Assembly (NCBI RefSeq): GCF_000787575.1
Contig: NW_012236526.1
Location: 558,001-622,000, forward strand
Length of the DNA stretch: 64,000 nucleotides
Source: Acytostelium subglobosum LB1
Lineage: Eukaryota > Evosea > Eumycetozoa > Acytosteliales > Acytosteliaceae
Direction: 5' to 3'
Shown in pieces: positions 31,420 through 45,500 of the stretch. The stretch's first letter is position 1. Each line of letters starts with the position of its first letter. The position numbers and the translations under genes are program-made. Below the pieces are notes generated by a model. It was not told the DNA's origin. It searched no databases and was given only the letters and a program-made list of their open reading frames with translations.

Positions 31420-33634
31420 TCACTTGGAGGATGAGGTTGGAGTCTCCATTTGTTTCTTGTGGGCCACTACGCATGACGTGGAGCAGTAGTTGAAAGTCAA
31501 TCTCTCGAAAGGTGTGCCCATGATGGTCATTTGGCAGTGAGTGCAACGTCTGAGTGATGAGCCTGTGCCACCAAAGCGCTGCTCGGCCGCCAGAGCACGT
31601 CGCTCGCGGTCAGTCAGCATCGAGTCCTTGGCCTGTCGCTCCTTTGTCACTTGGTCCAGCAGTTTCAACTCGGCCAACTTGGCGGTCTTTGCCTCGTCCT
31701 CTATCTTTTGTCGACGTGCTTCTTCCTCCTTGTTGATCTTGTCCTGTGCCTTCTTGATCTTCTCCTTCTCCTTTTGCTCCTTCTTCTTCTTCTTCTTGTT
31801 CTCCTCGCGCTCTGCAATCATCTCCTTTGTGAGTGGTGGTATGCGTGCCTTTTGATAGTTCCACTTTGTCAGGTTGTCTCCTGCCCACTCCCTCAAGAAG
31901 TCCCTTATCTTTTGACTGTTTGCCAACTCGTACACCGTCTCCTTCCTGAATCCCTCCACCGTTGGATCAGCTCCTGCGTCCATCAATATCTTTACCAATT
32001 CCAGGTTGCCATCATTGGCTGCTCTATGCTGTATATGTTGAAGAGTGAGCGTGAGTATGTGGACATATTCATACATAGATTGATCGTCCACTACATACCA
32101 GTGCAGTCCTAAAGTTCCATGATGGTATACAAACATCCAGATCACTTGGCAACGCCTTGACGAGGTACTCAACCATCTTGGTATCCTTTTGCTCGACGGC
32201 AATGTAGAGTGGCGTGAGGACTGAATCGCGATTGGTTGGAATGGGCAACTCGTAAGACTCGTCCTCTTCCAACAACCTCTTGACAGTCACAATGTCTCTC
32301 TTTCTCGTCGCCTCAAACAGTGGATCTGTCTCATAAGCTGTCTTCTCGCGCTTGGTGATGTTGCTCGTCTTCTCCACCTGTCGCTGCAACTCCTTGCGCT
32401 TCTTTATCTCTTGCTGCTCTTGCTCATCCTGCTGCTGTTGCTGATCACCTGCGGATGGGATTGAAGTTGTGATTGGCAGTTCCTCAAACAGGTCAATGTC
32501 CACGGTGAAGAGCTGTGAAGATACGCGCTGGTTCTCTGCGTATGTTGGACGGATGATGGGGAAGGGGAGGACTTGAACACGTGGATCATTTGGCGCAATG
32601 GGGCCGCTGTGGTCTGGCGGCAAGATGATGTCACGCGTCAGACCTCTTGGCGCAAAGATGAATATCTTGAAGCATTCCTTGAGGTGTCCCTGCCATCCCT
32701 TGAGGATGGCGAGCACCTCCTCTCTGATACGCTTCTCATTGTATCGACGCAGACGTGATCCTGCTGATCCTGCGCAGCCACCCTCCTGATCCTTCTTGGC
32801 CTGTGAGCCACCCTGTCCCTTGCGCACTGTGTATCGATGCAGAGTCTTGTGCTCGATGGCTTTGCCCGTTGGGGCAGTGTATATCGCGCCACTGAAACGT
32901 CCACCTGAGCACAGGAGCACGGCCCACTTTGAAGTCGTGGTCTTGCAGATATCATAGAACTGTTTGATCAGCTGAGGGTCCTCCATGACGCGCTGATCCT
33001 TTGGTGACGCGCCGGTGAGTATGCATCGCCAAATGGTGAACTGAAGCTTGAGGTCACGCTGGATGAAGCTGAGCTTTGGAGACAGTGGCTCCTGCTGATC
33101 GTAGAACAAGTAGTTCTGTCCCGACGCGTCAGTGCCATCGCGCGTCTCTATCTGGCCATCCTTTGTGATCTTCTTGTACAGACGCTCGTCGTCGTCCTCA
33201 TCGCTTGAGCTGTCGTCCGAGCTGTCGTCAGAGTTGTCGGGTGCCGATGCGGCTTCGCGCAACATCGTGGCAAAGTCCGCTGGCGAGACGGGCGGCATGT
33301 TGGCCATCCTCAATCTCAGATTGTATCTGTGGAATGGGGAACGGTAATGAGTGTTCCTCAGCTCTCTATCATTGAAGCGCTGAGCACAACTATTGCACAC
33401 ATGATCAAACTCTGAAGATGATGTTGGTGGCTGTACGACAACTGGTGTTGTCACCGTCGTGTCAGTTGTTGCTGCTGGTGTTGCTGCAGTGGACGACTGC
33501 TTGTTGTTATCATCCTTTAAAGAATGGAATGATTGATTGGGTTGATGCACTTTAGATGTCGCCACCTCTAGTGGCTTATCATCACCTTTGAATAGTGCCG
33601 ACGAAGACAATTGGAATATGTTGACTCTCTTCAT
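31420..33634 (-). CDS. ankzf1: ANKZF1/Vms1, peptidyl-tRNA-releasing VLRF1 protein
   Basis: Vms1/ANKZF1 releases nascent chains from stalled 60S ribosomes in ribosome quality control and also protects mitochondria. Exons 32099-33634 and 31420-32028 join in phase 0 to 714 residues, near the human length of 726. A C2H2-type finger is at residues 80-102 (CNSC...H...H). The VLRF1 catalytic loop reads RKGQGGSQAKK, with the release glutamine Gln278, followed by LRRYNEKRIREEV. Ankyrin repeats follow (TPLYIAVEQKDTKMVEYLV; TALHRAANDGNLELVKILMDAGADP, rebuilt across the intron). Then comes a long Lys/Glu coiled coil, and a C-terminal CTHCQMT...YCSTSC zinc motif matching the Vms1 C-terminal treble-clef. 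All domains expected for function are present. Confidence 0.92.
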
Positions 33635-34382
33635 TTCTTAATTGTTGTTCTAGTTGTTGTTGTTTAAAATGTTGGTGATGATTATTCAGATAATGATGTT
33701 GTTGGTATAGTATTATATCAATGCTACACATAGACATATACTATTATTTGAGTGGATGTAGTTATAAATTAATTAATGAATGATGTTATTCTAACTTCTT
33801 GGTCTTTCTCTCTCTCTTTGTTTGGAATTGAATAAAGATGGAAAATTGAGTGTTTTTGAGATAGACAACCACACCTGCATTCGTCTTTGCATTCAACAAC
33901 TCTCGAGTCACATTCTTTGTATCTTCTCAGAAACAAGATCCAATCAAGTTTAGTTTATGATCGCGTAAATCTTTGATCTCTCTCACAAATACCATGATCA
34001 CAAGAAGAATGAACGAATGATGTTCCATTTCAATTTAAATCTATCTTCCGCTGCCAATGATCAAGTGTTAATCAATCCTGGGGTATTGGTAATAGTTGCT
34101 GAATGATCCATACCATCATCGTCGTAATCATTCAATCAATCAATCAATCAATCAATCAAACAACCTAACAGATGATTTAGAAGTTAATTGAGGGGTTTGA
34201 GGTGTCTTTTCAAAAAAAAACCACTGACTGACACTTCATTGCAACAACAACAGGTGTAACTTTGCAGAAAGTCTTACTTGTGTTTGTTTGTCTTCACTAG
34301 TCCTCATTGATTCATTCATTATCTATCTTCATACATATACATAACATCATATACATATTCTATTTATATATACATATATCAA
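33635..34382. other. divergent spacer between ANKZF1 and the TKL kinase
   Basis: AT-rich, with a (TCAA)n tetranucleotide run at about 34133-34159 and an A9 run near 34212. No gene is supported. Confidence 0.5.
34133..34159. repeat. (TCAA)n tetranucleotide run
   Basis: About seven uninterrupted CAAT/TCAA units. It is the longest spacer example of a repeat that also appears in many introns of this window. Confidence 0.85.
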
Positions 34383-37111
34383 ATGATGGCATATGCATCA
34401 TCTTCCAACTTGATGCTACAACATTCACATCATAGTTTTGTAGCAAATCCAGTACTATCTGCACCAACCGAGTGTGCCTTTTGTCAACTTGGCGGTCCTG
34501 TCCTCTCTCTGCCCAACCAAGTGGCAATGTGTTCACGTATCTATCGATCAAATCAGTCGTCATCAGTCATACGTTCACTCGTTAACTCAATCAATCATCT
34601 TGTCATACAGGTTGCCAGATAGTAGTTCATAACAAATGTATTATGCTGAAAGAGTATGCTCATAGACCTTGTAATGTGAATGCATCAAAGGATCATAAGA
34701 AGCCAAACCTATCATCTGTATTCAAGAAGATATTCTCAAAGAGCAAGAGTTCCAAACGTATGTCTTCACACTTCATTGTCGGATGTCAATAACTAATGTC
34801 TGCATTCAACAATAGATATGTTTGTAAAGTATGGAGAGCAGATGGTACAGAGTGGCACAGTTACAGTTGACAACCTGAGGACATGGGTCAAGCTCATTCA
34901 AAGTGAGGACAATGGAAAGAATGTCTACAAGAAGAAGCATTATGATATATTCAAGTTGGTATCGAGGGATGGACTACGACATTCAGTTTGAACACATGCT
35001 AACATGCACACTCATTCATTCAACCATATCAGCAAGGTAAAGGTCGACGAAAAGACCTTTGAATACATACTCTCACTTCAATCTATTGAGACAAGACAGT
35101 CACCTGCAAAAACTGTTGGAGAGGTCGATCATAAGAAGTCTGGATCACATCCTTATGTGACACCAACACCAACGACATCGACAGGCACATCGGCCACATC
35201 GACAGCCAACACATCGGCCTCAAACCTTCAATCTCTATCGATGCCAAACTTGGGTAGTCTGTCAACATCCAAGACAAAGCAGACGACGACGACGGCGACA
35301 TGCGCGCCCATCATGAGGAATGATCAAGGACAGTTCATAATGCTGTCCATACTCTATCGCCTCATGTTCACTGTGGATAACATTATCCATTTCGCAGATC
35401 TTGACACCCTGAACAACCTATCGAACCTGTACATCTTCTACCTCAAGCTGATCATGGCCGAGCCTGCATCAGCCAACCAGACCAATCAAACAAACGACAA
35501 CTCAACCGAACAAGGAGCATCCGTGACACTAAACATGCTGTCACTTCAGGTGCTCGCCATACTCCTCAAGCTCTTTGAAAACGGTAAGTGGAGCGGAGTG
35601 GCGCCTTTGCATTGGACATGCATATCCAAGGACAATCATACTCATTCAATCATTCAACAGAGACCTTGGTACCGCTCTACTTCAACTCCAAGATGATTGA
35701 AGCATTGGTAACACTGTGTATAGAGAAGGACAACCTTAGAGATAGACTGAAGGATGAGGAGATTGGTATCAGCGATGATATCGTCACTCTCTTGGCAACA
35801 TATTTTAAGCGAGGTACCATCATGGGAGTCGCCTGGAGGATGCAAATACAACGATCAATCACTAACACACTCACCCACTCATACAGAGCCTTGTAGAAGT
35901 ATAATCGAGAGACATCCAGAATGGCTGGAACTGATATTGAAGGCATCATCGAGGAATATAAAGGTGCATCGCGAGGTGAATCCAGAGAATGTGATCTTTG
36001 GAGATATGCTCTATGAATCACCACTGTGCACAGTGTATCAAGGTCGCTTCGAAGGCAATGACGTGGCGATCAAGCAGCAGTCTGTGGAGGGCCTGTGCTT
36101 TGAATGGCCAGCCTTCTTCCGCGAGATCACAATCGCATGCGTGTCACAACATCCACGCGTCGTCAAGTGCCTGGGCGCATGCACCGAGAACACAACAATG
36201 CCTTACATTGTCACTGAGCTGTGCAGTCGTGGCAATCTCATGCGAGCACTCGACTCCTATGTCAAGGAGCGCCACGAGGCTCCGCCATTGTACCTCATCC
36301 ACAACATGGCGGCAGAGGCAGCACAAGCACTGGAGTTCATTCACTCCAAGTCATTGATACATCGCGATGTCAAGTCAGCCAACTTCTTGGTCAAGGATGA
36401 CTTTAGCGTCAAGCTCATTGACTTTGGAACATCAAAGATGATGCAGAATCAACTCAACATGACAGTGATTGGTACACCAATCTACATGGCCGAGGAGGTC
36501 ATCCGTGGCGAGAAGTATCAACAATCAGCAGACGTCTATTCCTTTGGAATAGTGTTGTGGGAGTTGGTAAGTAGTAGTAGTAGTATTACATTGGACTCTG
36601 CCGAATGAATGACTGACCTGACGCAACGATCAATCCAATCAATCAGTTCACAAGAGAGAAACCTTTCGATGGAATGCATGAGTTTGAAAGAGTAACTTAT
36701 GTGTTGAAGGGCGGTCGCCCAGCCATCCCAGACACTGTGCCACCTATAATATCTGAACTGATCCAAAGATGCTGGCATGCGAACCCAACAATGCGACCAA
36801 ACTTTAAGAGCGTGCTGAAGACTCTGTACGTGATGTCGCATCCGGCTCCACTCGAATCAGTGCTGACTGTTGTGCCGATGGTTGATGTCAACGTGAGGAT
36901 GTGCTCGCAGACTCTAAAGATGATGTTCATACTGATGGACTTCCCAACATTGATGCGATGCAGTCAGGTCAGTCGCATGTGGCGACGTGCAGTCTTCCTC
37001 GCAGTGTCGGACCCAGATACCAAACAACCGCTGACACACTTTGACAACAACTATTGGACGCCAATGATCAATCACAGCATTGGGGACTTGAAGCGACTAA
37101 TGCATTCATGA
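34383..37111 (+). CDS. TKL-type protein kinase with N-terminal C1 finger and C-terminal F-box
   Basis: Seven exons join in frame: 34383-34536, 34611-34757, 34816-34958, 35037-35583, 35661-35813, 35887-36566 and 36647-37111, giving 762 residues. The N-terminus has CAFCQLGG...CSRCQIVVHNKCIML, a C1-like zinc finger completed only after splicing. The middle region is helical and Ser/Thr-rich, with no domain I recognise. The kinase domain has VAIKQQ (the Lys), SLIHRDVKSANFLV, LIDFGTSK and DVYSFGIVLWEL. Its nucleotide loop reads YESPLCTVYQG, without the normal GxGxxG, and the APE motif is AEE, so activity may be unusual. The C-terminal LMDFPTLMRCSQVSRMWRRAV is F-box-like and suggests coupling to an SCF ligase. 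TKL kinases with added domains are common in dictyostelids. Confidence 0.85.
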
Positions 37112-38025
37112 GCTGAACTGAACAGGACTGAACTGAACTAAACTGATTCGACGACCCATTCATTCAATCAAACATCAGTATCATCATCAGCATCAGTATC
37201 AGGTACTATCAACGGCGTGTACATTAAATCAAACAGAAGTGATGAGATAGATAAAACAAGTGCCTCACATACACGACTAGTAATGGGCGTGCGTATCCCG
37301 AATACAATCCTCGAGATCTCATTGGTTTGTGATCCTTCCTCTTTGGTCAAGGCCACGCGCTGGTTTGGATGTCGATGGGAACAGCCATAAAAGTTGGATT
37401 TCGCGTCAAAAAGGCACCACTGAAGGGCCAACGAGGCACAAGCCCGTTCTCGAAAAATCTCGCTAAATCCATTTATGAGATATATTCTTGCAATCTGAGC
37501 GATGTAAACCAAATTTAGATCCCGATCAAACAAATATATTAATATTTTCATTCATTCTTTGACTGAGAAGAGAATGAATCAATTGTTGCCCCTACCTCGA
37601 AACTGTCCGACTGGGCGGTCGACCAAGTTGCAAAGGTACTGCACACCAATACGTATATTAGATATGGAAAATTATCAAGAGGTAGAGGGCCATCTAATGA
37701 ATGATGTCATTAAAGTAAGAAGGGGCCAACCATCATATGATAGGTGGGTCGGTCAGTTGGTGATTGGTTAGGTGGGTGACGAAGGTTTCAGTCAGACTGA
37801 CTTTAACTAATTGTAAAGGTGAGTGACTTCATCCTTCCTTCCTTCTTTCTATTCTTTTCTGAATATATCTGGTCTGGTCAAGTCAGGTCCATCACCCTGC
37901 CTACCATCCAACCAGTCAACCAGTCAACCAATCATACCTTCAATCAAACAATCAATCATTCATTCATCAAACTACACAAACGTAACAATACAACAAGTAA
38001 TACTACTACTGCTACTACTACAACC
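37112..38025. other. spacer before the first ComC-like gene
   Basis: Contains an open minus-strand frame of 127 codons at 37168-37551 of uncertain status, discussed as a finding. The part after 37800 is CA/TCAA-rich leader-like sequence, with ACTACTGCT repeats just before the ATG at 38026. Confidence 0.5.
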
Positions 38026-41000
38026 ATGGCACCACCACAACAACAATATGTACTACTACTACTAATGATGCTCACGACCATCTTTGGTATCATGCCAATG
38101 GTATCCTCAGCATCTTTGAATCAAAAAGAATGTATGTATCTCTACTTGTAATATTGATATATTAATCCTAATCTATCATATATTATATAAATAGTCGATT
38201 CAATTAAATGGATTGCTCAACAATTCAGCACAGGATGGAATATTGCTACAGGTACCACATGTTCAGATATCTCCAGTACTGATTTAGTATGTGGAAATAA
38301 TATCTCAACAGGTGAAGACACTGTCACTTTGATGTATGTTGGTAAACTCATTGAATCAATTAATCAACCAATCAAACAAAAAAATTGGATATAGATATTA
38401 ACTTTAAACTATATAGTAATATTACGCTTGCAGTTAAGGATAATGGAACACCAGATCCTTTGAAGAGATCATTATACTTTCCCAACTTGGTCCAACTCAA
38501 TGTTAATAACATCACTCCAAAGAATGAATCCTTTGTATTTTTATCAATGTTTGATAATATTGATAACAAATTGCTTAGCATCATCAGGTATGTCCAATAA
38601 TCCTTCCGCTTAAATTCATTGGTCAGTGATTAATTAACCTCGGTTAATTTCATATTTCCAAACAATATATAGTATTGATCGATGTCAATTTGGTATCTTA
38701 ATTCCATATTTGTTTCCAAGTGTCATACCCTTGACTTCAATGTACGTATACATAGTAATCAATATGTATTGGAGTGGAATTGGAGTTGGACACTAAAATA
38801 CTAATATTCATAATTTTAATTAATAGAACCATAACTACAACAGTGCTTTCAACATCAGTTCCATCATCTTTGTTCACATACAAAGGTTTGAAACAGGTTT
38901 ATTTGAATAATATATCATTTGACTTTGCCAATCAAACTGTCTACTTTGACCCAAGCCTAAGATATGACACTTTGACAGATGTGTAAGTATAAATATCCTC
39001 CTTCAAATATTTAGAATGTTTCTTTAAATTAGAAATACTAACCTTGTGTTACTTTATAGTACTATTAATTTCTTCAACAAACCATTTTATTCAAACTATC
39101 TAATCAATGATGATCACTTCCCTTTAATCAAAAACTTGTAAGTATATTCAATCCATCAAACATCTTCCTATTTATTAACATCCAATCAATCATATATAGT
39201 TTCATCAGATCATCAGAGTCATTCTATTTTGTGATTGATTCCTCGAGTCTCATTAGTTGGTAAGTTTAATGTAACTTTATTCAAATATTATTGATTATTA
39301 ATTTATATATATATGAATTCTTAGGACCTCCACTTTCAACAGACTCAATCTTAGCCAATCAACAGTTGAAATAATTCGAGCTCCAAAGCTGGATGTTCTG
39401 TATGTATTATTCTTTATCAATCAATCAATCAATTTATTAATTTCCAAAATCTTTTTAAACATAGTTCATTGAATGATGGAAGATTCAAACCAGACAACTT
39501 GACCCATCTCACAAGTCTTAGACAGCTGTAAGTTTGATTCAAATAATATATATTATCACTATACTCACAAAATCATCACTTCTCTTCACATCAAAATAGT
39601 TATCTTGCTTACACCAATGAGCTAAAGGATGTCAACAACCTTGGTGGACTATTGATGAATGGACCTGAACATACACGCTTCCCACCTAACAAGTGGATGG
39701 CAAAGAATCGAGGTGTCTTGTATGTTTGTAACTCAGCCAATCATTAACCTTGATCATCACAACTAATATATTAATATATGTCACCAACCAACTTAAATAG
39801 TATATTCAGTAACACCAATTTGAATGGACCAATCCCGGACTATTCCTCAAATCATATGTACCACATCTTCATTGGAAACTCCTCTGGATCAAGTCTTGGA
39901 ATCAATGGTGCAGTGCCGGACTTTACCTGCTCATTAGAGTATCTTGACCTATCAGGTACTTCCGTGACATCAGTACCACCCTGTTTCTACTGTTCCTGGG
40001 GAATATCAAACGTCCTTCTTCCAGCAAGCATCCCACCACCCCCAGCCAACTACAAATGTCGTAAGTACTCCTACCCTTAACTCCACTCCACTCCAATCCA
40101 ATCCCTTCAATAATATACTAACTCTTTGAAATATTTTTAGCATTTGTGGTGGACAAGAAACTATATGTTATTCCAAGGAATAAGATATTACCCTACAGCT
40201 TGACAATCACTGGACAGAACTTGGGATACTTGGAGCAGAATGATTTCAGTCCTGCGCAATTGGTGAAATATTATCCAAACACTATGTTCACGTAAGTCTA
40301 ACAACTATATGAATGATTGGTGATCAAACTAACTCAATCAATCTATATCTAGTTTGCCAGTTAGTACACCAACTGGAGGAAGTACATTGGTATTCTCTCA
40401 GAAACGCTCAATAAGTACCACGATCACATGGGAGACTGATAGTAAGTAACAATGGTAGACATATTTGATTGATTGATTATTAACAATAATTATTATTATT
40501 ATTATAGTGACAAATGTCAATAGTGTGATTGGAGAGATCAATGGATATAATCTGTATATGAGGATTGAAGGTACCTTCTTCTTTCAATATCCATACATTG
40601 TACAAGTATATGGAAATGATTGTAAACTAGTACAATTATCTACTGCTCTCATCTTATGTATCGTTGACACTCGCCTTCCAAAGAAGACCTCATACGCCTC
40701 AGTGGACAGCACCTACAGTCCTCCAATCATCAACAACTTCAATGTATATTGTATGTACACGTCAATCAATCATTCAATCAATCAACCATCATACTAACAT
40801 CAAAAATGTAGACTTGCCAAGTATAAAGACTGCAACACCATTAGGTATCCAAGGTGGCCAGACAACATTGACTGGATACATTGGATTCAATATCAAACAA
40901 TCAAAGGTTCTAATCAATGACAGCCCTTGTAATGTAACTAATGTGATTGGAAATGGTGAAGACAGTATTGTAACTTGCAACATCACTGGACCTTTGAAGC

Positions 41001-42130
41001 CTGGAATGGCCAACCTCACAGTCATTGTCAATCAAATGCCATTCACATCAGTCCTCGTCCTTAGGATATGTAAGTCATCATCAATCCATCCATCACTCAA
41101 TAACTCAATCAATCATATACTAACATTCAATCAAATATTAGACAACTACAATATGACAATCAACACATGTATTGCACCAAACAACTTTACTGAATGCTCT
41201 GGAAATGGAGTTTGTGTCAATGGAACATGTCAGTGCCAAGATGGTTATGGTGGATCATATTGTGATGGTCACTTGACTCCAAGTGTGATCATACTTCCTA
41301 ATGCAACAGACCCATCAGTTGACCTCGTTACACGATCATCTCAATTCCAATTCAACATCGTGGCACTACAAGAGCTGGACCAAGAAAGGAACATTGTCAA
41401 GGAGCTGCTCACTGATCAATGGTCATACAATGAGTCAAAAGTTGGACAACTCAATATCTTTGACTACACATTGGATATCAATCAAACTGATGCTGAATGG
41501 ACTGGTCTTGCTGTGGCTGTTCAGTTCTCTCAATCACCCCAGGTCAGACAGGTCCAGTTTGCCGGCCACAATGTGAGCTACTCGCCCAACACCATCAAGA
41601 TGACACTGAACATCACTGGATGGAACTTCCACTCCAACGTCAACATGCTGCGAGTCGTATACAGGAGTGATCTGAAGGGCCCCGAGGTCCAGTGCCGACG
41701 ATCAAAGGTCGAGTCCCAAGTGGACCAGCAGTTGGACAACCTCCAGTATCTCAAGATCATCCACAGGGATGCAGTGTACTATGGTCGATTCTTGCCATAC
41801 GCCTATCTGGATGGTCGCGTGGCATACTCACTCAATCAACTGATCAACTCTACGCACAACAATGAGACGACATTCGTTGGCACTGTATTACCAATATGCA
41901 AGAAGTGTTGGATTGATCCCGACTTCACAGTGATCACCGCCGTCGATGATGGCGTTGTCACATGCTCCAGTGGCTTGTCCACATGGAAGATATCATTGAT
42001 CGCAGTGTTCTCTGGAGTGGTTGGAATATCACTATTCGTCGGAGTCATTCTCTTCTTCAAGAGAAAGAGTCACAAGATCAAAGAGAAGAAGTTAATGACA
42101 AAGAAACTTCATTATCTACAAGAGATATAA
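38026..42130 (+). CDS. ComC-like cell-surface protein: LRR-like repeats, TIG, EGF and ComC-type domain, one TM
   Basis: About 16 exons. The first (38026-38131) gives a signal peptide, YVLLLLMMLTTIFGIMPMVSSA. Exons 3 to about 10 each encode one LRR-like unit and nearly all introns there are phase 2 (for example 38827-38982 and 39060-39137). A short unit NTNLNGPIPDY follows. Next are a TIG/IPT-like region (GIQGGQTTLTGYIGFN), an EGF module with six Cys (CSGNGVCVNGTCQCQDGYGGSYC), and a long extracellular domain ending ICKKCWIDPDFTVI that matches the ComC-type C-terminal domain of dictyostelid adhesion proteins. One TM helix (WKISLIAVFSGVVGISLFVG) and a short Lys-rich tail complete it. Likely role: cell-cell adhesion or communication in development. 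Exact exon ends need transcripts. Confidence 0.82.
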
Positions 42131-42524
42131 TCATATATATTAATATATCATAACATATTATATAGTATTTAATAAATAAATAATAAATTATTTGATCAGA
42201 TATTGTGGTGTTTGTTTGATAAAGGTGATGGATGACCCACGAAAGTTCAGGAATTGCACAAAAATGGAAAAACCAGTCGATCAAAAACAGCTCGCAAAAC
42301 ACAATTTTGGGTTATAAAGGTGGAAGATGGACCCATTTTTAGGTACAAAGATCTGGATATGTTGTAAACGACCTGTCCGACCATCGTGTAGGGATGACTT
42401 GTGTGACACCTTGACATAGGATACTCTTCTACTCTAAGATACCTTTCAGTTGTCATCAATCAACCAACCAATCAAAACATTCATTAAGTAATCAAAGTTA
42501 TAACTTTATTCGAATAACTATACA
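42131..42524. other. spacer between the two ComC-like paralogs
   Basis: Starts AT-rich, then about 200 bases of mixed composition (42220-42430) with no convincing coding frame. The upstream part is the 3' region of the first paralog and the end is the leader of the second. Confidence 0.5.
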
Positions 42525-45500
42525 ATGGTGTCATCAGCATCATCATATCAACTAGTTATAATAATCTTGTTGGTGTCATTATCATTATTTGGCTTTGTAC
42601 CCTTTGTCTCATCAGCAGTATTGAATAGTGTTGAATGTAAGATTCATTGATGATTCTCGCACACATTGATTGATCACTCATACACATATACACGTATATA
42701 GTGGCATCAGTCAAATGGATCTCGTATCAGTACAATACAGGATGGAATATGTCTGGAACAACATGTACAGATATCTCAAATTTAGATTTGATCTGTGGAA
42801 ATAACATGCAAACTGGTGAGGATACTGTAACAAAAATGTATGTTTTCCAATTCAATCAATCAATCAATCAATCAATCACTGACTAATAATTATTAAAGGA
42901 TTATCCGTGCACCAAAGGGTGAACCACCAGGTATGCCAGACCCATCGATGACCAAATTATACTTTCCAAAGATGATGGAGCTGAATATGATTGGTGCAGT
43001 TCGACAGAATACATCATTTAACTTATTTTCATTGCTTGACAACTCTGGCAATAGTCAATCGATTGGTAGTATTCAGTGTGTATACTCTTACTATATATCA
43101 ACTTCCTTCCTTCCTTCAATCAATCACTGACCAACCTTGTTTTGATAACCATCACAATTTAGAATGACACAGTGTACAGCTGATGGAATTGAGGTCCCTG
43201 CCTTTTTCCCAGAGTTCTTGCCCGTTACATTTTTGTAAGTTAAGTTTTATTATTATGGATTGTACTTATTTAACACTCATTATTAATAACTATGATGATA
43301 TATATAGCTCAGCAACATCAACACTCTTCACCTCATCGATACCTCAATCATTATTCTCTTCTGTTTCGCTAGTATCAATGACATTGAATTTCATCTCATT
43401 CGATAATCCAACTAGAACATTATTCTTTGATCCACTCAAGACCTATAATGCCCTTTCCACCTTGTAAGTATTAATATAATATCTTTATTCTTTTGTATTA
43501 TACTCACACTATCAATTCAATCAAATAGGATAATTAATCATCCCAACCATCCATTATTTAACAACTATATAATTGATGATGATCATTTTCCAATTATTAA
43601 TTCAATGTATGTTTAATGGTTCTAACTCTCGAGCCAGTAGGATTAACTAACTAACAATCAAAATAATAATCCAAACAAGTCAATTATATAATCCCTTTGA
43701 TCACAACGTTACCATCAACTCATCCAAACTAAAGTCTTGGCAGTCATCATTCAACACAGTCACTCCCAACAATTCATTCGTTAATGTTAATGTTGCCCCA
43801 GCATTAATAAGTTTGTAAATATCATCCATTCATTCAATCAATCAAATACCTAAAATTACCATTAACTAACGTATCAATCAATCAAATAGGGGAGTAGCAA
43901 ACTGTAGGATCCTACCTCTCTCATTGACTCATTTAAATCTTACTCATTTGTAAGTAAACTGATCTGTCATCCAGTCAGTTGTTGATGATGATGTCATCAC
44001 ACTCCAACACTAATATGTTAAATCAAACACTAGATATCTAAGCTACACCAATGATATAACCAATGTAAAGAACCTGACTGCTTTGTAAGTGGATCCATGG
44101 AGATGATCAAATACTCAATTCCTAAAGTAATATACTAATTATTTGATTGATTGATTGATATAGGCAAATTAAAGGACCGTTGTTCACTCAATTCCCTCAA
44201 TCAAGCTATTTCAAGACCACTGGAGGTACTCTGTAAGTTGATCAATAATTCAATTATTTATAATGATCATCCTACTAATATTATTTTAATAATACATTCA
44301 TTAGAACTATACAGGATTCAAATTTATCTGGACCATTGCCACCTCAATTGGCACAAAGTCATTTGTACTCTTTGTATATCGCCAATTCAAGTGGATCCAG
44401 TGTGAAGGTCAATGGAGAGGTACCAGAATATGCATGTTCAATTGAGAATGTTGATCTCACTGGCACCTCAGTCACATCAGTACCATCATGCTTCATGTGC
44501 TACGCCAGTAACTTCACCAATAGGATCAAATTGCCCTCCACCGTCACCATTCCCTCAGGCTTTGTTTGCAGTAAGTGATATTCAAACATCATTCAACATA
44601 GCAATCACTCACACAACATTGATTGATTAATATAGATGTAATCTTGGACACTGAGTACTTTATAATTCCAAAGGGTACACCAATGCCACATACATTGACA
44701 TTGACTGGAAAGAACTTTGGCTATAATCAGATTAATGATTTCTCTCCACCATCATTGACAAAGATATACGCAAACACTCTATATACGTAAGAATATCCCT
44801 TGGAATGATTGATTGATTGATTGATGAATACTAACTTCCATCAAAAAATATTAGTGTCCAGATCAATTCCACAAGTGGCAATATGACATTGGTATTCTCA
44901 AAGATGAACCAGGTCAGCAAGATGATAAAATGGTCTCCAGAGAGTATGTGATTGATCAATCAATCAATCAATCAATATTGAATAACTGACAATTAATCAA
45001 TGACCCACCAATCATGTAGCCCCAACCAATGTTTCCCAGGTAATAGGTGAGATCAATGGAAAGGAGATGTATGTTACCTTTATTGGTATATTCATGGATA
45101 AATTCCCTTATATAGTCAAGATCTATGGCAATGATTGTGAACTCAATTACCAAACAACTTCAAGATATACTTGCTATGCCAACCTGACACAACCAAAGTT
45201 GAACAACCTTGCATCTATTGGCACTACAATTACATCAATGAACGACTTACCAATTAATCCACATTGTAAGTTACCCACCTCCAAGTGTAGGAAACTAAGT
45301 GATCACGTATCTAACAATCATTCATTTATTAGACTGGCCAAACATTTGGGATGCAACACCCTTGACTACTGAAGGTGGAAAGACTACTTTGACGGGATAC
45401 ATTGGTGTTGAGATCGTAACCACTAGAGTTGTGATCAATAATGTAGAATGTGACATCACTGATACCATTCAAAATGGTGGAGCTGGTCAGTTCGTATGCA

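Noticed and set aside
34133-34159. TCAA repeat run as a possible CRISPR array
   Set aside because: A plain tetranucleotide microsatellite with no spacers, in a eukaryotic genome.
42247-42459. 70-codon open frame on the minus strand between the ComC-like genes
   Set aside because: No recognisable features and no sensible splice partner.
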